Below are positions 58,324 to 64,000 of a stretch of DNA of 64,000 nucleotides, in pieces. Under the pieces are notes generated by a model. It was given only the letters and a program-made list of their open reading frames with translations. It searched no databases and was not told the origin of the DNA. A program made the translations under genes and the position numbers. The stretch is taken from positions 28,752,001 to 28,816,000 of the forward strand of contig NC_045131.1 in assembly GCF_007655135.1 (NCBI RefSeq), written 5' to 3'. Every line of letters starts with the position of its first letter. Position 1 is the first letter of the stretch. Origin of the DNA: Punica granatum (lineage: Eukaryota > Streptophyta > Magnoliopsida > Myrtales > Lythraceae).

Positions 58324-61300
58324 ATGAGTAGCAGCAAGGGGAAGATGATTGATATCACCTCGCCATATTTTCTCAGTACAGCAGATGGCACGGGAGCCGT
58401 ACTCGTGACTTGCAAGCTCACGGGCACAAATTATTCGACCTGGTCAAGGGCCATGTTGAACGCCTTACAAGCCAAGAATAAACTCGGCTTTGTCGATGGA
58501 AGTCTGGTGAAACCTATAGAGACAGCAGAGGAGTATGGAGCATGGAAAATTTGCAATGCTACTGTTGTTGCTTGGATTTTTAACTCGTTAGATACGAGTC
58601 TACACGCCAGTGTTGCTTATGCAGGTGAGGCTAAGGCACTCTGGGATGATCTGAAGCAACGTTTTTCTCAAGGGAATGCAACAAGGATTCAGCAGATTAA
58701 GGCAGAATTGAGTGTTCTGAAGCAAGATGGACTCACAGTTGGGAAATACTACACTGTATTGAAAGGGTTATGGGATGAGTTGGATGACTACTCGCCAATA
58801 CCAAAGTGTACATGTACTGCTGTGGCTGAGTTTGTGAAGCAAAAGGAAGAAGAGAAGATTCATCAGTTCTTAATGGGGCTGAATGCAGAAACATTTGGGA
58901 CTGTGCGATCCCAGATTTTGACATATGATCCTTTACCATCAATGGCAAAGGTCTATAACATGATGATCCTGGAGGAGAGTCAAAAGATGTCCACGAGAAA
59001 TCGGGATATTAGCATGGAAGGTACTGCTCTCGCAGCAATGGGCAGTGACCTACCGAGAAGGAAAAGCTGTAGTTATTGTGGGAAGAATGGTCATGAGAGG
59101 GCTGAATGTTATCGTTTAATGTCTTGTAGTTATTGTGGGAAGAATGGGCATGAAAGAACAGATTGCTATCGGTTGAATGGGTATCCAGCTGATAAGGGCG
59201 AAAGAAGAAATGGTGTTGGCAGGAAAGACACAAATTATCAAGGAAGAAGGCAAGAAGGATGGAAGCAATCAAAGGCAGACAACCAGCTGAGAGAAGGGGC
59301 ACGGTCTACTGGATACCTGGCCAATGATAATCCTCTGGTAAGCTCATGGAAAGGGGGAGCTGCTGCCACCATCACTGGAGAACAAGTCCAACAGATTCAG
59401 CATTTACTGGCCATGCTAGGACAGAACAGCAAGACTACTCTTGAACAAGTCTCTGGTATGTCCTTTAACTTGGCTGTGGGAGGCTCAAACTGGATACTAG
59501 ATACAGGCGCTACACAACACATCACAGGAAATATAAATTTTATGACCGAATCATTCCCAGTTGAAAAGCCATACCCAATATGGGTTGCGGATGGAAGGTC
59601 TGTTTACGCTAAGAGAATTGGGACTGTTCAACTAGGACCTGATTTGTTTTTGAAGGATGTGCTCTACATACCTGAGTTCACTTGCAACCTCATTTCCGTT
59701 GGGCGTTTGGTTAAGGATATGAGCTGTATTGTCACTTTTTCTTCTGATTTTTGCATAGTGCAGGACCAAACCATGAGGAAGGTGATTGGAGTGGCTAAAT
59801 TACTTGGGGGACTCTACTGTTTCGGGTGTGTGGCAACTCACTCAGCTCTGGCATCTTTCGAAGGACAAGACTTCGAGAAGTGGCATATGCGTTTGGGACA
59901 CCCGTCACGGAAGGCAATGTCTTTAATCCCTGCAATAAAACTACTTAGTGCTGAGAATAAGGCTTGTGATGTTTGTTTTAGAGCCAAACAAACTCGAGCT
60001 GTTTTTCCTTATAGTTCCAATAACGCCACGCAGATATTCGATCTTATTCATTGCGATATATGGGGACCATATCATACCCCTTCTCTATCAGGAGCACATT
60101 TTTTCTTGACAATAGTTGATGATTATAGTCGAGCCACATGGGTGTTCTTAATGCGCGAGAAGGCTGAAACACAGCGCAAATTATTTGAATTTCATCGTAT
60201 GGTGGCAACACAGTTTGAAAAGTCGATTAAGGTGATAAGGACAGATAATGGAACTGAATTACTTTCAAGAGCAATGCAAAAAATTTACACTGACAATGGC
60301 ATTCTCCATCAGACCACATGTGTTGAGACCCCACAACAAAATGGCAGGGTAGAGCGCAAGCATAGACATGTACTGAATGTGGCCAGGGCTTTGCGGTTTC
60401 AAGCACAACTTCCTATAACTTTCTGGGGAGAGTGTGTGCTGACTGCAAGCTATTTAATCAATTATACACCCACATCAGTGTTAGGAGGACGAAGTCCGTA
60501 TGAGTTATTGTTTGGTCGATGTCCTAACATTGGACACTTGCGTGTCTTTGGGTCTTTATGCTATGCATTATACAAACCGAAGAATAAAGATAAGTTTGCA
60601 GATCGGTCTAGAAAGTGTATGTTTCTTGGATATCCCTATGGAAAGAAGGGATGGAAAGTATACGATTTAGCCACCGAAGAAGTGTTTGTTTCACGGGATG
60701 TAATTTTTTATGAAGATGTATTTCCTTTTGCTGCAACGGTCAAGGAAAGTAAGGAGAGTTCAGCGAGATTAATTCCTCCAACTGATGGTGGAGATGAATA
60801 TTTTTATTTTCAAGCTGCAAGTGGACATCCTGACAGTTATAATGATGAGCAAGAGACTGAGTTCAACGAGAGGGGGAGTGATGGTACAACTCCACCAGGG
60901 GATAACTCAAGCAGGGAGTCACAGTTCAATATTGGTGCGCTTTCTGATCAACAATCACAGGAGCAAGTTCGGCCTGCAGACTATATAGGAGGCAGTAGCT
61001 CTTCTCATACTGATCAACTCGGTGGGCAACCATCTCAGCAAGTACTTCAACATGGAGAACAATTGCAGGAGTCTGTGGAACCTGATGGCACAAGGGAACT
61101 GTTGAGGAAGTCAGGAAGGGTAACAAAGGTTTCCACTCGATTGAAGGATTACATATGTCATGCTCGAGTGCCACACACCCCCCCCCCCCCCCCCCCCCGG
61201 AGAATGCTGCTCCTTCATCTCACTCAGGTATGGCCTACGATATCAAGCATCATGTTTCTTATGATCGTTTTTCAAACTCTCATAAAGCATTTATAGCATC

Positions 61301-62849
61301 ACTAGACTCTGACGTTGAGCCGAGCACGTATAGGCAAGCTATCCGTGATCCACGATGGAAAGCAGCCATGCTTGATGAAATACGTGCCTTAGAGAGTAAT
61401 CATACGTGGACTCTTGAACCATTACCACCGGGCAAGAAACCGATAGGATGTAAATGGATCTTCAAAATTAAGCGTCGAGCCGATGGAAGCGTAGAGCGAT
61501 TCAAAGCTCGCCTTGTTGCTAAAGGGTTCACGCAAGTTGAAGGAATTGATTACAATGAGACATTTGCTCCTGTTGCTAAGATGGTTACAGTTCGATGCTT
61601 CTTAACAGTGGCATTATTTAGAGGTTGGGATCTTCATCAACTTGATGTCCACAATGCTTTTCTTCATGGGGACCTCGAGGAAGAAGTTTATATGCAGCTG
61701 CCCCCAGGTTTTGACTTGACTGATCGACACCGTGTATGCCGTCTTCGAAAGTCTCTATATGGCTTGAAACAAGCCTCCCGTAATTGGTTTTCCAAATTCA
61801 CTTCTGCATTACGCGGTTTTGGCTTTGAACAATCTGCAGCAGACCATTCATTATTCACATGGTCAAAGAACAACGATTTTGTTGCCATTCTTGTCTATGT
61901 CGATGATATTATCTTGACAGGAAACAGTCCAGCTCGTTGCACAGCCATCAAGGAATTTCTCAATCGTCATTTTCGCATCAAGGATCTCGGTTATCTAAAG
62001 TTCTTTCTCGGTATTGAGATAGCTCGTAAAGGAGGCCAAATGTTTCTTTGTCAACGCAAGTACACATTGGATATATTGACAGAGACTGGCATGCTAGGAG
62101 CTAAACCTGCCACTTTTCCTATGGAGCAACAGCTCCGGTTGTCTACTGAAGAGGGGTTGAGGTTTTCGGATCCTGGAAAGTATCGGAGGCTCATCGGACG
62201 TCTAGTATACTTAACTATCACACGACCGGAGTTAAGTTATCCGGTTCATATCTTGTCTCAATTCTTGCAAGATCCAAGACAACCGCACTGGGATGCTGCG
62301 ATGCGATTACTTCGATATCTCAAAGGTACACCGGGTCAAGGAATAATACTCAAGCCATCATCTCTCCAGTTAAAAGCATACTGCGATTCAGATTGAGCTA
62401 GCTGTCCAATGACTCGCCGTTCTTTATCCGGGTATTTTATCACTCTTGGGGGCTGTCCTATCTCTTGGAAAACCAAGAAACAGACCACGGTTTCCAAATC
62501 ATCTGCTGAGGCGGAATATCGTTCCATGGCGGTTACTACAAGTGAGATATTATGGTTGAAGAGTCTACTTCGGTCCTTCAAGATTGATCACTCCGAACCT
62601 GTACAGTTATTCTGCGACAGTCAAGCTGCTCTCCACATTGCAGCAAATCCGGTATTCCATGAGAGGACAAAGCATATTGAAATCGACTGTCACTTTATCC
62701 GAGAACATCTACAGTCAAGAACCATCATTGCCTCTCATGTGTCTACTAGGATACAACTAGCTGACATCTTCACTAAAGCACTTGGAAAAGATCGTTTTAA
62801 ATTTCTTCTCGACAAGTTGGGCATTCATGATCTTCACGCTCCAACTTGA
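58324..62849 (+). pseudogene. Copia polyprotein with one frameshift and one stop
   Basis: The first ATG of the long frame is at 58324 (a longer frame at 58306 opens with TTG). Counting from 58306: Gag with two zinc knuckles (SCSYCGKNGHERAECYRL and its repeat, about 254-291), protease WILDTGAT (about 396), pre-integrase WHMRLGHPS and CDVCFRAKQ (about 525-560), and integrase HCDIWGPY, VDDYSRATWV, RTDNGTE, TPQQNGRVERKHR (about 580-685). A run of 21 C at 61178-61198 shifts the frame. RT continues from about 61200 (LDVHNAFLHGDLEEEVY, YVDDIILTG). At 62394-62396 a TGA replaces the tryptophan expected in YCDSDWAS. RNase H then reads to 62849 ([34 protein letters not shown]). All catalytic blocks are otherwise present. 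Confidence 0.95.
61178..61198 (+). repeat. Poly(C) run of 21 nt in the copia coding region
   Basis: Encodes a proline run between integrase and RT. Its length (21) places RT out of frame with Gag-integrase. Either slippage or a sequencing error could explain it. Confidence 0.9.
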
Positions 62850-62856
62850 GGGGGAG
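62848..62856 (+). promoter_or_regulatory. Polypurine tract
   Basis: gagggggag directly before the 3' LTR, overlapping the end of the RNase H frame. Confidence 0.85.
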
Positions 62857-63064
62857 TATTAGGGAAGTCAATCCCGGATATATTGCTTATTAATTCTGTA
62901 TCTTTATTTACCCTGTATCTTACCATATCCACTGGAATTAGCTTGCTATATTTGGTCTTTCCTATTTTAAGCTTCTAGACAATTTTGGTGTATATTAAGT
63001 CATGGATGTACAATAAACCAGAGCGACAAGAGAATATAGAGTATTCCTTTCTCTAAAATTTACA
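62857..63064 (+). repeat. 3' LTR of the young copia element
   Basis: 208 bp, one substitution relative to 58068-58275, followed by the target duplication gtttc. Confidence 0.95.
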
Positions 63065-63069
63065 GTTTC

Positions 63070-64000
63070 CCATCAATATCATTCCCCTGCGCATTCTTCT
63101 CTTGTATGCTTCAATGCCCCAATCCACATAATGGTCCCCCGCCCCTATGCTATTCATTTCATTCAATGGCCTCTTGGAGTTAGGTCACATGGTACGTAGC
63201 TGCCATGAAAGAAACTCTTCCCCAATTGACTATCAATGCCAACCTGTTCCATTTTGGTTAATCTTATCTGAACTGCACTTTACTGTAAACTTATAACCCG
63301 TGATCCCCTGAACTTACTAGATATGCCGATGATCATCCTCTTCAATAGACGAGGAGGATACGTGACATCGCAATTTTAGAGAAACACAGTCTACCGATTT
63401 GACGGGAAGAGACGAGGGATAGATCAGTGGAATGAAATATCAACCCAGTCAATTACAGCAATTAGTGAATAATATTCCAGGGATATTAGTAACATGCCGG
63501 ACAGGGCATATGTGCCAGCTTATACAAGTAAGCAACTTTCCTTGACCCCTTAACGTGATTCAAACTCGAGACTATATATATATATATATATGATAATAAA
63601 CTCATTTACCATAGGAGTCGACCTCGGAATCTTTAATTTCATACCGCTTTTTAAATCACGATTTATAGACTGCCCTTACTGGTCCTAATATGGTCCCTAG
63701 TCTCTTCTTCCCAAATAAATTATTGGTCCAAATCCCATTTTATTGTTCACATAATTTGACGAAAAATAATGTCAATTTGACAATGACTGGAACAGCTATG
63801 ACCACTTAAATAATTACCTACCAACCTTTTTAAAAGAATATTGTGCTCTATGCCATAGTCTACATTCAATGGCCATTGACCGCTTTGGAAAGCCAGTAAA
63901 ACTCTGATGAACATAACCATGCACTATACACATATAAGGCTTGACAGTGTATATTATTGCATCTCTGACAAGAAGAACATTTTACAAAGGAAAGTGTTAA
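63070..64000. other. Right flank, no gene seen
   Basis: AT-rich host DNA. A TA run lies at about 63575-63592, next to a tRNA-like piece (gtgattcaaactcgagac) that may be a SINE relic. No coding feature is supported. Confidence 0.5.

Larger units (their letters stand above)
58068..63064 (+). mobile_element. Full-length, young Ty1/copia retrotransposon
   Basis: 4,997 bp between the perfect 5-bp duplications gtttc (58063-58067 and 63065-63069). LTRs at 58068-58275 and 62857-63064 are both 208 bp and differ at one position by my alignment (G at 58159, A at 62948). A primer-binding site tggtatcagagt begins directly after the left LTR (58276) and the purine tract gagggggag ends at 62856. The polyprotein order Gag, protease, integrase, RT, RNase H is Ty1/copia. 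Confidence 0.97.

Overview
This is a 64 kb stretch of nuclear DNA from a flowering plant, most likely a rosid eudicot. The evidence is spliced genes with GT-AG introns, plant-only families (anthocyanidin reductase, NPH3-type BTB, TPS-b terpene synthase, DUF538, DYT1-like bHLH) and a heavy load of copia, gypsy, TRIM, LINE, SINE and MITE elements. The species cannot be fixed from sequence alone. I see no rRNA gene, intact tRNA gene, CRISPR array or prokaryotic operon.

Layout. 0.3-3.9 kb: decayed Ty1/copia element on the minus strand with a perfect target duplication. 3.9-12.7 kb: AT-rich DNA with a tRNA-like SINE head, a probable gypsy solo LTR, a 183-bp hAT MITE, a TRIM and a 41-nt poly(C). 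12.8-13.5 kb: two-exon DUF538 gene. 15.1-15.4 kb: small secreted/membrane protein gene. 16.5-17.9 kb: four-exon DYT1-like bHLH. 19.2-23.4 kb: a PPR gene destroyed by a deleted gypsy element and a TRIM. 26.0-27.8 kb: three-exon BTB/NPH3 gene. 29.9-39.2 kb: tandem duplication holding a terpene-synthase pseudogene and an intact seven-exon terpene synthase. 39.6-42.7 kb: copia gag remnant, hAT fragment and a 197-bp tandem array. 45.1-45.9 kb: 742-bp hAT-type element. 46.4-48.7 kb: six-exon anthocyanidin reductase gene. 52-57 kb: LINE relics and MITEs. 58.1-63.1 kb: very young full-length Ty1/copia element whose polyprotein is already broken.

Six host genes look intact: DUF538, the small membrane protein, the DYT1-like bHLH, BTB/NPH3, the TPS and ANR. 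For the bHLH, BTB, TPS and ANR genes I joined exons by hand. All junctions keep phase and give proteins of about 212, 511, 577 and 339 residues. The genes do not form an obvious pathway. ANR (proanthocyanidins), TPS (volatile terpenes) and DYT1 (tapetum) are probably neighbours by chance.

No clearly new biological system was found. The most informative parts are the doubly interrupted PPR gene, the TPS functional/pseudogene pair, a candidate GC-AG intron in the bHLH gene, a minus-oriented tRNA-derived SINE family, and the nearly identical-LTR copia element with two polyprotein lesions.
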